Assembly (NCBI RefSeq): GCF_041296385.1
Contig: NW_027184065.1
Span: 1 to 64,000, forward strand
DNA length: 64,000 bases
Source: Aphelocoma coerulescens
Lineage: Eukaryota; Chordata; Aves; Passeriformes; Corvidae
Direction: 5' to 3'
Shown in pieces: positions 23,691-35,435 of the stretch (position 1 is its first letter; the number at the start of each line of letters is the position of its first letter). The notes under the pieces are model-generated. The model was given only the letters and a program-made list of their open reading frames with translations, was not told where the DNA came from and searched no databases. The translations under genes and the position numbers were made by a program.

Positions 23691-26600
23691 AGGCTTCACT
23701 TTTCAAGCAGTTGGAAGAGCTCCAAATTAAGACATGAACAGGTCTTAATTGACCTTGCCACCTCCTCAGTTAGTCAAGTAATGCTGTGCATTGGATTTGA
23801 CTAGTGCAACATGTGCTTAAAATATGTAGAGTAACTCCTCGATTACCCTCTCAGAAGGGTTGGAATGGAGAACAAGGAGTTCCCAAGACAAATATTTGGT
23901 GTACGAGGAGTAGAATTTAGGAGTTGATTGCAGAGCACTGCATGCACAAATGTCTAAGGAGAATCCATCTTTTGATGTCCCATCTATGCTTGTTCTCATT
24001 TGAAATCGTGCACATTCTGCAGGCTGGTTTTGTTAGGCTTGGGGCTGGGGAAGGAGTGATGGTGGGGGAGGAGTGGGTGTTGGTTTTGGGTTATTTTTTT
24101 GTTTCCAGAATAGTGTACACAGAACTTGTGCCCAAAACCAGCAGTAGGAAACAATGCAGGTATAAAAGAAGGTCACAGAAATGTCAGATAATACGAATCT
24201 GAAAGCGCTTCAGTATTTTACTCAGGAGTTTCACTCTAACAAGGTGATTTTCCTTCACAGAAATGTAGTGGCAGGCTTATGCCATGCTAGAAGTGATGAC
24301 CTTTCTCTGCCCCAAATTGAGCAGCAAAAGGTTTTGGCTCTTAATTTGAACCCCTGAGCCAGCTGTGTTTCAGGCTGCAGAAGCTGCAGCTGTTGTGGCA
24401 GACGCGGGGTGCAGCCCTGCCTGCCAGTTCCGAGCTGGCCTGCGCTGGTGGCAGCCGTCAGCGCCCGGGGTCCCCTGTGCTACCCATGCCAGGGCTCTGC
24501 CTGCCTGCCTCGCAGCCCTGGTAGCCTCAGGGAAACATCGCACTACTCCATCTGCTTTAAAAACAAACAAGCAAACAAAAAGCTCCCTGTAAATATATGT
24601 AGAAGTCTTGAAACTAATTCTCAGCGCTTGCTCGGAGTTTGTTGATGGAGCAAATGGATTTTGGATAAACTGCTATTGCTAGTACTACTTAGGTTCCTAA
24701 ACTTCAGAAGGGAGGCTATGGTGGTCACGTACCCCTGAGGAATGTTGGGAACAGTAAGACAGCTCAGTCATTTCAAGGTGGCCAGAAAATGGGTGTGGCA
24801 GTGGAGTGGACACTCTGTGAGTAGGTAGCCTTAAGTCATGTAACGACATGCACTTCAGTGGGAATTTTGCATCAACACCAAGAGATTGTGTCATGATGTG
24901 TTGCGTAACAACAAATTGGGCCAAAATTCTGCTGATTTTGACCAAGGTGGATGGGCCACCTTCACTTAAGCTGGCAAAGGGACATAAGTCAATGATGTTT
25001 GAAAAACAGCCATGAAACATAGCCCCTTTAGTTTGTTGCTCTGTTGCAAGTCTGCAAAGCTCTGTTGACAGGTCATTGGAAGTAGCTGTTGGAATCTAAG
25101 TGCAGTTGGACGCTTTGTCAGTCAGCATCAGCAGGAGGCTTAACGGTTTAGGTTGAGAGGTGGTGCATGGTTTTTTTTCAGAGGAATGGCCCAGTGAAGA
25201 GCAGTGTTCACTGCCATGACTACCGTTGTAGCCTTCAAGAGCAATGGTTCATTCAGAGAGAACTTCCTTGGTTCTGCTGGTTTGGTTTCGCAGCTGGAGC
25301 AAAGGTACAGCACTGGAAGCAATTCCTAGGGCAGAAGCGGGAGATATCCGAAGCTCTGGACTTCGTTGCCTAAGTGAGCGTAGTCTAATTGGAAGAGTGG
25401 TGAGCATCAGTGATATCAGATTTTTTACAAGTTCTTAATTCTGTCAAAACAAGAAAGAAGGAGAGTGATGAAGATGAAATCCTTTCCTCTTCAATCTGCC
25501 TACGCAACAACTTCAGCTGTAGTTGTAATGTGTATTCACCTATTTTGAATTGCCCAAAACCAGGCCTAGAGATGCTTCAGAGTCAGAGAAGCGGGTATTT
25601 GCTTTATTCGGCGCTGGGTGCATGGGGGATCACTCCTCCTAACACACACACACAGAGCACTCCATACAGTCCAGCATTATGTGTAAAATTTATGAACATT
25701 CATCACAATTCTTGGGATAGGAGTGGTTCTAGAAATTACTTCTCGGAAGTCATTAATATCATTAGCATACGTGCCATGCATGCGCTGTGTACGCTGATGG
25801 GCGCACTGAGGAAGGCTCCTCTTCTTCCTCGAGGGTCTTTCTGATGAAGATCAGTAGTCTTTGTCACAATGCACTTTTTACCTTTCTTTCTGGAGCATGC
25901 GCAGTTCTTCGGTGGCTGATGCAGCGATCTCTGTGCCGGTTTTCAAAAGATCCTGTTCCTCTTATCTTGACAAGATTAAGGCGAATCCTGCTGCTTAGGT
26001 TTTGTGATTAACATTTGCTGTCTCTTAGTAGTTCACTCGTGTTTACATGAGTTAACTATGGATCAACCCCCTTCTCAATTTTAGCACTGAAAGGATATTA
26101 GAGTCATTTAAAGAGATGTCTCCCATGGAGTACTATAAAACTGCCATAATGGTAAGACGTTTTCATACAGTAGTTTTAGCACAGAAGTAATATATGTACA
26201 ATCTTGGATGTTTCATCCTGCTGGCTCAGGAGCCAGTATTGAGCTTTTCTCCTTTAAATCCAGTCTTAGAGCTCTGCAAGGATCACTGCAGCATGACGTT
26301 GTGACAAGGGGATGCTGATTCATGCATAAACCTTTGACGCTTTCCTTCTATCTTCAAGCAGCTTTGAAAACCAGTGATTATCTGGCATGTTGCGACTTGA
26401 GAGTCATGGTAAAGGTTTCACCAAACACTTTGTAATATCAGGCTACAGCTTTCATTCCTAAGGAAAGAGCATTGAGCAGATTGCTGGCAAAATGCTGAAA
26501 GAATGAGCCAAAACCAAAATCCTTTAATGGGAAAGATGGAAAAAATTTAGATGTGTTTATTTGAACTAAAAATAATGTGGACCAAGCCTAAATGTATTTC

Positions 26601-27325
26601 ACACTAAATTCTTAGAACTGATTTTAAGGGAAGAAGTGAGAAAGATGAATTCCCAAGCGGAATTTTCAGCAGCATAATATTGAGCATTTATTAGTAGAAC
26701 AAAGGCATATCACAGTGCAGGAGCACTTAGCAATATTGCTAGAGGCGTGGCTCCATTCATTTTACTGTGAACTTTAGTACTTCTTTAAACATAGTCCTTA
26801 AGCCCAGAAAGTCATTTACACTTCACTCAACTTTCCCCCCTCCGTCTCTGCCCCCTTGCGCCAGCACACGCCAGCACACTGCCACCTCGGTCCTCTGAGT
26901 AGCTCCAGAATTGAAGGCAGGCACCCCCCTCCGGTGCCTCCTCAGTCTCCAACCTAATTTGTAGTTGATGGGTTCTTTGGGAGGTGTGAGTTTTGATGAG
27001 ATAACAGACTTCCTGGGATGCATGCGGTTTATCTTCTTTGTTTCTTGAAGATGTCTTGGTTTCCACCTCTGTAATTTCTCAACTGAAAGGACATTTATTA
27101 TCATGTGTTTCTTCCTACGTTTCCCAACATGTTACCACTCATTCGAAGTTACAATTTACTCTAGTCTTGTTTTTACTTACCTATATTTTACCTTAACACT
27201 ATTTCTACATAGTACATTCTCACTTCTAAATGTTAAAGTGATAGATGCGAAAGACAAAATTTATCGTTCACTCATTTATCACAGGAGGAATGTGTTAGCT
27301 GCTTGTGTTGCAGTTCACTTGTAAT
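23691..27325. other. Palindrome spacer, unassigned AT-richer part
   Basis: This single-copy sequence between the inverted arms has no transposon or domain that I can name, apart from one exon-like segment at 26,085-26,151. A GC-rich patch at 24,365-24,540 is open in several frames but lacks clear signals. Confidence 0.6.
26085..26151 (+). other. Isolated exon-like segment in spacer
   Basis: A pyrimidine-rich tract ending TCTCAATTTTAG precedes 67 bp with one frame open for 22 codons (beginning Thr-Glu-Arg-Ile-Leu-Glu-Ser-Phe and ending Lys-Thr-Ala-Ile-Met). It is followed by ATG|GTAAGA, a good donor. The peptide is hydrophilic with no stop and looks like a real internal exon, but I cannot name the gene and see no partner exon. 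Confidence 0.3.
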
Positions 27326-27707
27326 TGTGGTCTATTACCGCAGCCTGGGCCCTAGGGTGTATCACTGTGTCCCGCAGCCATAGGGAGGAGGAGGAGAGAA
27401 GATCCAGCAGGCAGGAATTGTGCACCAAGATTTATTCATTTAATTATTTCACAAACTCTTTTACAGACTTTTTTCTTCATAGTCTAATTGGACAAAGGAT
27501 CAGCCCCCCCCCTTGGGGTGATTGGCTAAAATCCTAAACCATCCATTGTCAAAATATTTTTCTACTAGACCATAAACCAGACTTTTCAAGGTTGCAGGTG
27601 GCTTGGTTGTTTACATACTCTGCTACCTCTTCTGTGAGAGAGAAAAGTCTCTCACAGACTTAGAAAATAGCAAGAAAATCCTCGCTAGCAGCATTTTGGT
27701 ATCTACA
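27326..27707 (-). mobile_element. LTR of class II (ERVK-like) remnant
   Basis: On the minus strand it starts TGTAGATACC and ends GACCACA, giving TG...CA ends and 382 bp. It is preceded by the polypurine run CAAAAAGGGGGAAT, as expected for a 3' LTR. AATAAA (minus strand) lies near 27,440. No second LTR of this kind is found, so the element is truncated at its 5' side, which is the higher coordinates. Confidence 0.75.
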
Positions 27708-27837
27708 ATTCCCCCTTTTTGTTTGATAAGATAACAACTCCACTATTAATCCTAAATAGAAATTTACATCAGTTATTAATTCTAAATATGTCCTTAAGGC
27801 TTTAACGATCTGACTCCATAACAAGAAATTTAAAGTT

Positions 27838-28193
27838 CAGTCTCTGCTTGTGGAAGGACCATCCCAGTCTCTGCTTGTAGAAGGACCATCTGCCTGATGG
27901 TCAACATCTTGGTCATCATCAGAAGAGTCTGATGGCTGATGATCTACATTCTGGTGGCCACTTGGATGGTTGGTGTTCTGGTCATCATTTGGAGGTTGCC
28001 TGTTCTGCCTCTGGTGCCGTAGGGCAGGGCGAACACATTTTGCAGCTAGCCACCGTACCCCAGTATCTGTAGAAACGCAAGCACAGCCACGACCCCAAAC
28101 CATAAGTTCCCGCAGGCCTTCCCACTGGTTAGTGAGTAAATTCCACACCCAGACTTTTGCCCAGGGCAGTTGTCTCTTGCCTGCAGATTGCAA
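27838..28193 (-). pseudogene. pol: Integrase C-terminal domain, ERVK-like
   Basis: The minus-strand frame has the class II integrase C-terminal signature: a Trp-Glu-Gly segment, then Val-Trp-Gly-Arg-Gly-Cys-Ala-Cys-Val-Ser-Thr and Arg-Trp-Leu. This DNA-binding domain precedes a polar, Asp/Gln/His-rich tail of about 55 residues. The catalytic core, RNase H and reverse transcriptase are missing. Upstream sequence joins to protease, so a large internal deletion has occurred. Confidence 0.7.
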
Positions 28194-28444
28194 TGAGAGA
28201 AAGTGATTCAGAAGAACAGGATTCTTTGAATTTTGTGGTACCGTAAGGTGATTAATTGTATACGAGCTTTTGCTAGTCGGCTTCAGTAACCAAATTCAAA
28301 GGTTCCTGTGAGAATCGTTGAAAAGCCATGATAACAGCCCTTAATTCAACTAACTAAGCAGAGTCTGACTCGGATTGGTGTGTTAATCAACCACTGCAAA
28401 GGCAGTGTAGGATACTGTGCACCTTTGCGCACAGTGAGCCCTGC

Positions 28445-28930
28445 TAAAAATTTGTCCCGATCCGTATGCCCCAGGCTGCCAACACATCCCGTCCCCAAAG
28501 GTTAAGGGAAGTGGTAGTAACATAAGGCCTAATTGTAGCTGTGTGCCCCTCTGAGTCCTTCACCGTCACAGGCCGTTCGCTTCAATAGCTCTGTGTGGTT
28601 CATCCTCATCCTGTGATGGCCGATCCCACTGGGGGTAAAGGCCATGAGGGAGGCCACGCAGAGAAGGAGATGATAGTTACATCAGCACCAGTATCAATCA
28701 AACCTTGAAGCTGAGTCCAGGGCGGACGGGCGTTCGGCAGGATCAGGGTACACGTCATCTGTGGCCTTTGGTCAGAGATGTCTGCAGTCCAGAAGGCCTG
28801 CAGAAGTCCTGTAGATCCACTGCTGTTATCTTTGTGAGTTTGTTGTTCTATCCTGGGGACACAAGACTTAAAAGGCACTAATTTAGCAAGGCAGGTCTTT
28901 TCAGGAATAGTTACAGGGGGTTTTCAAATT
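28445..28930 (-). pseudogene. pro: dUTPase end and protease, ERVK-like
   Basis: On the minus strand, a dUTPase-like C-terminal segment (Leu-Val-Pro-Phe-Lys-Ser-Cys, about 28,860-28,880) runs into an aspartic protease with the active-site triad Asp-Thr-Gly at 28,687-28,695 and a later Leu-Trp-Gly-Arg-Asp segment near 28,490. The reading frame is open over 28,606-28,878 and shifts beyond. Retroviral protease cuts the Gag polyprotein; this copy is broken. Confidence 0.7.
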
Positions 28931-29242
28931 CCCTATAAAACTGAGGACAAGGCTCCGAGGAGCGGATTCCCATCAATCCGACCTCATCCTCATCCTATCG
29001 CATTAAACCTGTTAGAAGCCAGACCTGAACAGCCCCTCTCTTCCTTTGTCTCTGAGCTAACGTGAGCCGACATCAACGGCTCCTGCCGTGTTTCCCTCTG
29101 CAAAGAAGCCAGCTAGCTAGCCCAGCAAGCTCTTTTCCTGATCCCGAAGTCGCTTCAGCGACGCGTGGAGGTAACGCAGCTGGACTGTCTCTGACCAGGG
29201 GCACGCCAGAGTCAGTGCCTCGAGCACCAAACGCTGCGTTAT
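28931..29242 (-). pseudogene. Upstream end of ERVK-like remnant
   Basis: It continues the minus-strand element toward its 5' side. A short frame at about 29,117-29,242 looks gag-like but is too short to assign. The segment ends exactly at the palindrome breakpoint (29,243), beyond which arm A2 starts. Confidence 0.35.
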
Positions 29243-29947
29243 TGGACATTGAAGGTTCAGGCTAAGGAGAATCCAAAACGTGGACAGCATCTCCCTTCTG
29301 CTGGAAGCCTTGAAGTTCACCACTGCAGTCTGCAGCCTACACAGATCATGTGAGTATTGTAAAAGTTCTCCAAGGAAGAGCAAGAACGAGGCTAATGCAT
29401 GCACACAAACGCTGATCAAAAGCACTTGATGCTCTTGGACAAAAATAGGGAACCTTCACTTTTGGAAAGACAAGGTGACTATGGTTGTCTCTACAGTACT
29501 AGTAGGAAAATATCCCTGAAGTTTTGCAAAACCTCTTTTCAGGGGTTTGTTAACTTCATCTTTGTTAAGAACTGGGGAACACAGGGAGACCTGTCACTTT
29601 TTTTGCAGAATGCCATAGAAACTGCTACACTCACTTCAACAACAGTCCAAGTAACCTTCTCTGCAAATACTGACCATTTGCAGTTCTGGTTGATACAAGC
29701 CCCCATTACCTAAGAAAGGAACAACTCGGCAAGCAGTTTGCATAGATGAACAACTTAGCACGACTGCGGCTGATGACATGCCCTGACCTTTTTTGCCTTC
29801 AGCTATGGGTGCCGTACCCTCCTACCCTCACACATGCCACTCAAAGATCCACCTGTGACAGCAACTGTGCCAAGCCGCCACCCTTCTTCAGCACCATCGC
29901 ACCTACCACAAGGTAGCTGAATCAGAGGGAAAAGGAGGTCGCCAATG

Positions 29948-29951
29948 GAGG
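29948..29951. repeat. Left target-site duplication of provirus
   Basis: GAGG precedes the LTR, and GAGA follows the right LTR at 41,421-41,424. The empty paralogous site in A1 reads GAGG (minus strand), which indicates a 4 bp duplication with one later change. Four bp is usual for gammaretroviruses. Confidence 0.7.
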
Positions 29952-30608
29952 TGTTATAAACATATATTATATTGGCTTCTCGCAAAGTATAAAGTAGATA
30001 TTATATAATGTTAGAAATGCTTTTTGCTGTGTGGATGTAGTTTTCTCTCTTTTTAGCAAGAATGTTAACAAGTGTGAGCACGTAAGATAACCTCCAAACG
30101 AACAGAGGATGAGGCCCGAAAAGCTGCTAATCAACACTTTGTCTAGGGAGCAAAAGGGCCCAAAGGCTACTCCGCCCGGAGAACAGGCGGCCAGGAGAGT
30201 CCAAGAGCCGTTATCACCACTCTGCCCGGAGAGACGAAGAGGCCCAAAGCTGCAATCAGCCCTGTCTGTCTGGAGAATTAAGAAATCCACCCTACCATCG
30301 ACTCTTGCCTAGCGGGCCCAACCCCAAGAATCAAGAGAAATAAAACCACAAGGCAGAAGACTACGCATGCTCTAAAAAGGCGGAACCAAGGAGTGGCCAT
30401 GCAGAACAGCTCCAGGAAAAGTTTTAATATGAATAAAGAACAGACAGTAAAAATGGTATAAAAAAGACTCACCTCTGGCATCAGGTGTGCTCTTGGCAGA
30501 GCACCAAGGCACCCGGCCATTACCCCGTTGCTTTATTTGATGTGTCTCTTATTGTCTTTATATTAAACCCTTTAAATTCTCACAGGAGAGTGAACCTCGT
30601 TTTTCACA
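29952..30608 (+). mobile_element. 5' LTR of provirus
   Basis: 657 bp, TGTTATAAAC...TTTTCACA. A promoter TATAAAAA lies at 30,457-30,464 and a polyadenylation-type ATTAAA at 30,562-30,567, which puts the U3/R/U5 order on the plus strand. It pairs with 40,763-41,420. Confidence 0.93.
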
Positions 30609-30632
30609 ATTAAGGGCTCGTCCCGGAGCTGC
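30609..30632 (+). promoter_or_regulatory. Primer binding site, proline-tRNA-like
   Basis: After the LTR and a short ATTAA comes GGGCTCGTCCCGGA, close to the proline-tRNA primer site used by many gammaretroviruses, though its first bases differ. It would prime minus-strand synthesis. Confidence 0.6.
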
Positions 30633-31520
30633 ACCTCGCCTCTGAAAAGCGTGGGAGGATTCAAGAAGCAAGGGTAAGGCGCCTCCCGCCCAAGTTGGCA
30701 GGACCTTTGCTTAGCATCCTCTGGCGTGATTTGGTGGCAGCAGGGCAACACCCGGAGGACAAGAAAGACACAAAAATAAAGCAAATGAAAGAGAGCGCTC
30801 TCGACAAAAATCCCACAGACACTGGAAAAGAAACAGGACTGGGAAGTATTGTCCAAAGAAAAAGGGGGTGGTTACGGGAGATGAGCGTGTGTGAATGAGA
30901 CGTGGGCTGGTTGCCCCCAGATCTGCGAAGTGAGTGTGGCAGTCTCTGAGTGCTGCCGTTCCGTCTTGTTCACGAGAACAGCGGCCAGCGAGGAGACAAA
31001 GCGAGAGATAAGCGGAGTGAAAGAATCTCCGGGGGTGACTGGGACGGGGTCCCAGAGAAGGGGTTGCAAAGTGGGAGCTACCCCCCCATATGCTGGGTTG
31101 AGGAAAACTCCAAGAGCACCCAGGGCCTAAAAGTACCCCAAGAGAGGTTGGGGTTTGGATGCTAGCAATGCTGGGTTGAGGGAAATCCAAGAGCACCCAG
31201 AATCCTAAGGATTATATCATACCCATGGGTGGATACTAACAAGTGACTTGAAAGAGGTACCTTATTATTCTGTTGTGAGTAGGAATGAGTGAGTGAACAA
31301 ATATTAAAAAAGAGTGAATGTGTGAATGAAAAACTGTGTAATTCGAAGTTAACTTTGTTTTTGGGGAAGGTGGGCTCTAATAAATTTTTTGGTGTTTTTT
31401 GTACTGTGAAAGGGTGGGTAGTATTTTACAGCAGTGAAGATTGGTGTTTTAAAGGAATGAATTAGTATTTCAAAGGGGGGGATAAATTGGTATTTTGAGT
31501 AATAGAGAACTCCTGGGAAA
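30633..31520 (+). other. Provirus leader with a direct repeat
   Basis: Non-coding 5' leader of about 0.9 kb. A duplicated block reading CTGGGTTGAGG...CCAAGAGCACCCAG occurs at about 31,091-31,126 and 31,171-31,201, spaced 80 bp apart. The leader is where packaging and splice-donor signals would lie, but I cannot pinpoint either. Confidence 0.6.
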
Positions 31521-33407
31521 ATGGGACAACAACCTAGTAAATTAAGTTCAAATTATAAAAGGGTGCCAGAGGATATACCCCGAGACAGTCCCCTCGGGGT
31601 CAAACTCGCAAACTGGGAAACTGATCCTTCTACAAAAGGAAAAGAGAAAGTAAAAATGATTCAATTCTGCATGAAAGAGTGGGTAAAAAAGGAAATCAGA
31701 TCTGATCATGTGTACTGGCCAAAATACGGGTCTGATGAGGCATGGATTTGCCAGGCTCTAAATGTATTTGTAAATTCAAAAGAGCCATCTCACCCTGAGG
31801 AGAGAGAATATGCTTCTTGCTGGACAGGAATTACAAAACCTCTGGGAACCAAAGTCTTCAAAATATCAGAAACCGCAGAGGAAAAGCAAACAGAAGAGAA
31901 AAAAGGCTGAGACCCTTTAGAAGTATTGCCTCCGCCGCCAGCACCAGAAGCTGCCCTCCTCCCCCTGGCTCTGGGGCTTCCCCCGCCAGCCCCCCCTCCG
32001 CCCGCACCGGGGGCCTTTCCCCCGGCAGCCCTCCCGCCCCAATGGAGCTGGGGGGGAGCCCTGCCCCCGCCCATGCCGGGGATCCCACCCTTCCCATATA
32101 TCTCGGGAATCCCAGCACCCTCAATTGCATCAAGGGAAAGGTCACACGTCCCGGCTTCAGCCCCTACCTCTCCTGCCTTGAGAAACCCGGCTTTAGCCCC
32201 GGTGCCCGCCTCCTGTGCTCCGGAATATCTGGCTTCACTGCCATACCCCACCCCCACCCTCTGCACCACAGAATATTCAGCTTCAGCGCCAGACTTTGAA
32301 TCTGCCCCTCCTCCCCAGGGGAGTTCGGTGCTTTCTTCCCAAATCAACCCTCTTCTTAACGAAGGAGCACCATACCAGAATACAGGAGGTGCCATTAAGG
32401 CTCCGAGGCAGCCCAACAAGCCCTCCATTGCTAAACAAACAGAGGGAAGCCGAGAAATTCATTTCTTTCCGTTAAGAGAAGTACCTACGGGAGGAGGGGG
32501 AAGCGGCTTTGTGAGTGCTCCTCTAACCTCTACAGAGGTTAGGAATTTCAAAAAAGAAATTAAAGGATTATTAGAAGACCCCATAGGTACAGCTGAAATG
32601 TTGGACCAGTTCTTAGGTCCCAACATTTTCACTTGGGAAGAAATGCAATCAATAATGAAAATAATATTCTCCCAAGAAGAAAGAGAAATGATTAGAATTG
32701 CTGGAATAAAAATTTGGGGAAAAGAAAACCAACAAGGTCCACCCGGGGATCAGAAAATGCCCATTACACCTCCTAACTGGAACCAAAATGATGAAGCTGG
32801 GAGGGGACATATGAATGATTATTGTAATTTGATAATCAAGGGAATAAAAGAGGGGGCACTCTGAGGACAAAATGTCAGAAAGGCCTTTGAGGGGCAGCAA
32901 GGGAAGGAAGAAACCCCGACTGAGTGGCTGGAGAGGCTCCGAAAGAATATGAAACAATATTCTGGGAGAGACCCGGAGTCCCTAGCAGGGCAAGCCCTGC
33001 TAAGAGTTCACTTTGTCACTCATGCCTGGCCAGATATTAGAAAAAAATTGGAAAAAATAGAAGATTGGTATGAGAAACCATTACAAGACCTAGTAAGGGA
33101 AGCTCAAAAGATATATATGTCCGGAGGGATGAAGAAAAAGCCAAAGTGGGAGCAAAGATCATGATAGCCACTATGCGAGAGAGTACCTTCCAAAAAAAAT
33201 CTAAAGCCCTCAGGTAACTCTCCTAAACATTCCAGATTTAGAAATGGTGGAAAAGAGAAAAATAAAACCTCAGCACAATCAAGATTCCAAGAACAACCCA
33301 GGGATACCTGTTTCTATTGCAAGGAAGAAGGGCATTATCAAAGAGAATGCCCCCACCTGAGGAGGGATCTGAAAAGATTTCAAGAGACACGCACAGAAGA
33401 AAAATAG
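31521..33407 (+). pseudogene. gag: gag of provirus (broken)
   Basis: Gag builds the virion core. The start Met-Gly gives a myristoylation-type matrix N-terminus, with matrix at 31,521-31,907. A Pro-rich linker follows (about 31,926-32,290, late-domain-like region), then capsid (about 32,460-33,150) and nucleocapsid with one zinc knuckle Cys-X2-Cys-X4-His-X4-Cys at 33,309-33,350. In-frame TGA codons lie at 31,908 and 32,862, and the frame is disturbed between about 33,118 and 33,210. Gag ends at the amber codon 33,405-33,407. Confidence 0.85.
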
Positions 33408-35435
33408 GGAAATCATGGGCTCTATTTTTGGGGGGATAAATACCATCTGGAGCCTTTGATAACTTTAAAAGTAGGCCCCGAAGAGGAAGTATTGGAATTT
33501 ATAGTTGACACTGGGGCAGAAAAGACTTGTGTGATGAATATTCCAAAAGGGAGTAATGATATGGTAAAAGTAACAGGAGCAAAGGGGGAAGGATTTAAGG
33601 TCTCTGTCATTAAAGATGTGGTTATTGAAGGGGAAACAAAAATAGGGATAGGGGATGCTTTGTTAGCTCCTGAGGCTGGCAGCAATTTATTGGGAAGGGA
33701 TTTACAAATCCAACTGGGGATTGGAGTCATACCAGAAGAAGGGAAAATGACGGCCAAAGTGTTTAAACTTAGCCAAGAAGATGAAAGCAAAATTAACAGA
33801 GAGGTTTGGGCTAGGGAAGGGAATAGGGGTGGACTAGATCTTGACCCCATAAGGGTCACAATTGAAAAAGAAGAAGGTCCCATTTGTGTACATCAGTACC
33901 CTATATCTTTAGAAGGGAGAAAAGGCTTAAAACCAGTGATAGAAGAATTAATAAAGGATGGGACACTAGAACCTTGTAAATCCCCTCATAATAGCCCTAT
34001 TCTCCCAGTAAAGAAATCTGATGGAAATTATAAATTAGTGCAAGATTTAAGAGAAGTAAACAAAAGAACACGGGCCTGCTACCCTATGGTTCCTAATCCC
34101 TGCACTCTTTTAAGCAAAATTCCACCTCAACATCAGTGGTTTAGTGTGGTAGATCTTAAAAATGCCTTTTGGGCCTGCCCACTGGCAGAGGAAAGCCGAA
34201 ATATTTTTGCCTTTGAATGGGAAGATCCAAACACAGGGAAAAAGAACCAGTTGAGGTGGACTAAACTGCCACAGGGCTATTGTGAGGCCCCAAATTTATT
34301 TGGGCAAGCCTTGGGAGAAATACTACAAACCTTCCCCACTCCCCCAGGAATACAATTTATCCAATATGGAGATGACCTTCTAATATCAGGAGAAGATGAA
34401 ATGAAAGTTAAAGGAGCTACCATAAAGCTTCTAAATTTTCTTGGGAAAAAGGGACTAAAGGCATCAAAAAGGAAATTACAGTTTGTGGAATCAGAAGTAA
34501 AATATCTCGGCCACCTGATAAGCAAAGGTAGCTGACAACTAAGTCCTGAAACAATTACAGGGATTTTATCCCTCCCTCCTCCCTCTTCAAAAAAGGAGGT
34601 TAGGAGACTGCTGGGGCTACTGGGATATTGCAGATTATGGATTGAAAGATATACACAAGCAGTAAAATTTTTATATGAAAAATTAACAGGGGGAGACAAT
34701 ATACAATGGACCAAAGATGATGATGATAATAAATTAGAAAAACTGAAGTTGAAACTAGCCTCGGTACCAGCCCTAAGCTTACCCTCACTAGAAAAACCCT
34801 TTCATTTATATGTGAATGCAGAAAATGGAGTAGCTCATGGTGTATTAGTCCAGGAATGGGGAGGGGTGAGAAGACCAATAGCTTATTTAGCTAAACTATT
34901 GGACCCAGTAAGCCGTGGCTGGCCAGTATGCATTCAAGCCATAGCAGCTACCGCTATTTTGGTGGAGGAGAGCCGTAAGCTCACCTTTGGAAGTAAACTG
35001 ATTGTATACACACCCCATGCGGTCCGAAATGTGCTAAATCAAAAAGCTGAAAAATGGTTAACAGACTCCAGGCTATTAAAATATGAAGCAATTCTGATTG
35101 ACAGTAATGATCTAACTATAGAAGCAAGCAAAAGCCTCAATCCGGCCCAATTCCTGTATGGAGAACCAAAAGATGACCTGGCACATGATTGCTTAGAAAT
35201 TACTCAATACCAAACAAAAGTTCGAGAAGATCTAGCTGAACAAGCCCTCTTAGAAGAGGAAAGAATATATGTGGATGGTTCATCCAGATGCTTGCAAGGA
35301 AAAAGAATGTCAAGATATGCCTTAGTCGATGGGATAAATATGCAGGCCATCGAAAAAGGAAAACTACCTTCAAATTGGTCGGCGCAGTCTTGTGAATTAT
35401 ATGCTCTAAAGAGAGCACTGGAGCATTTAGCACAC
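33408..35435 (+). pseudogene. pol: Protease, reverse transcriptase and RNase H start
   Basis: It continues in the gag frame after the amber codon. Protease has Asp-Thr-Gly at 33,507-33,515. Reverse transcriptase covers about 33,840-34,720, with Leu-Pro-Gln-Gly and the catalytic Tyr-Gly-Asp-Asp at 34,365-34,376. Connection and RNase H begin after about 34,740, with an RNase H Asp in Tyr-Val-Asp-Gly-Ser (about 35,268) and Glu in Cys-Glu-Leu-Tyr (about 35,395). One in-frame TGA at 34,533-34,535 truncates it, and a solo LTR then breaks RNase H at 35,436. Apart from these breaks it looks well preserved. Confidence 0.88.

Noticed and set aside
24365..24592. GC-rich frame of 75 residues in the spacer
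   Set aside because: An AG precedes it, but the composition alone explains the open frames and there is no donor or known motif.
25293..25373. Possible exon after TTTGGTTTCGCAG
   Set aside because: The acceptor is fair, but the donor-like GTGAGCG coincides with a stop in the best frame and no homology is recognised.
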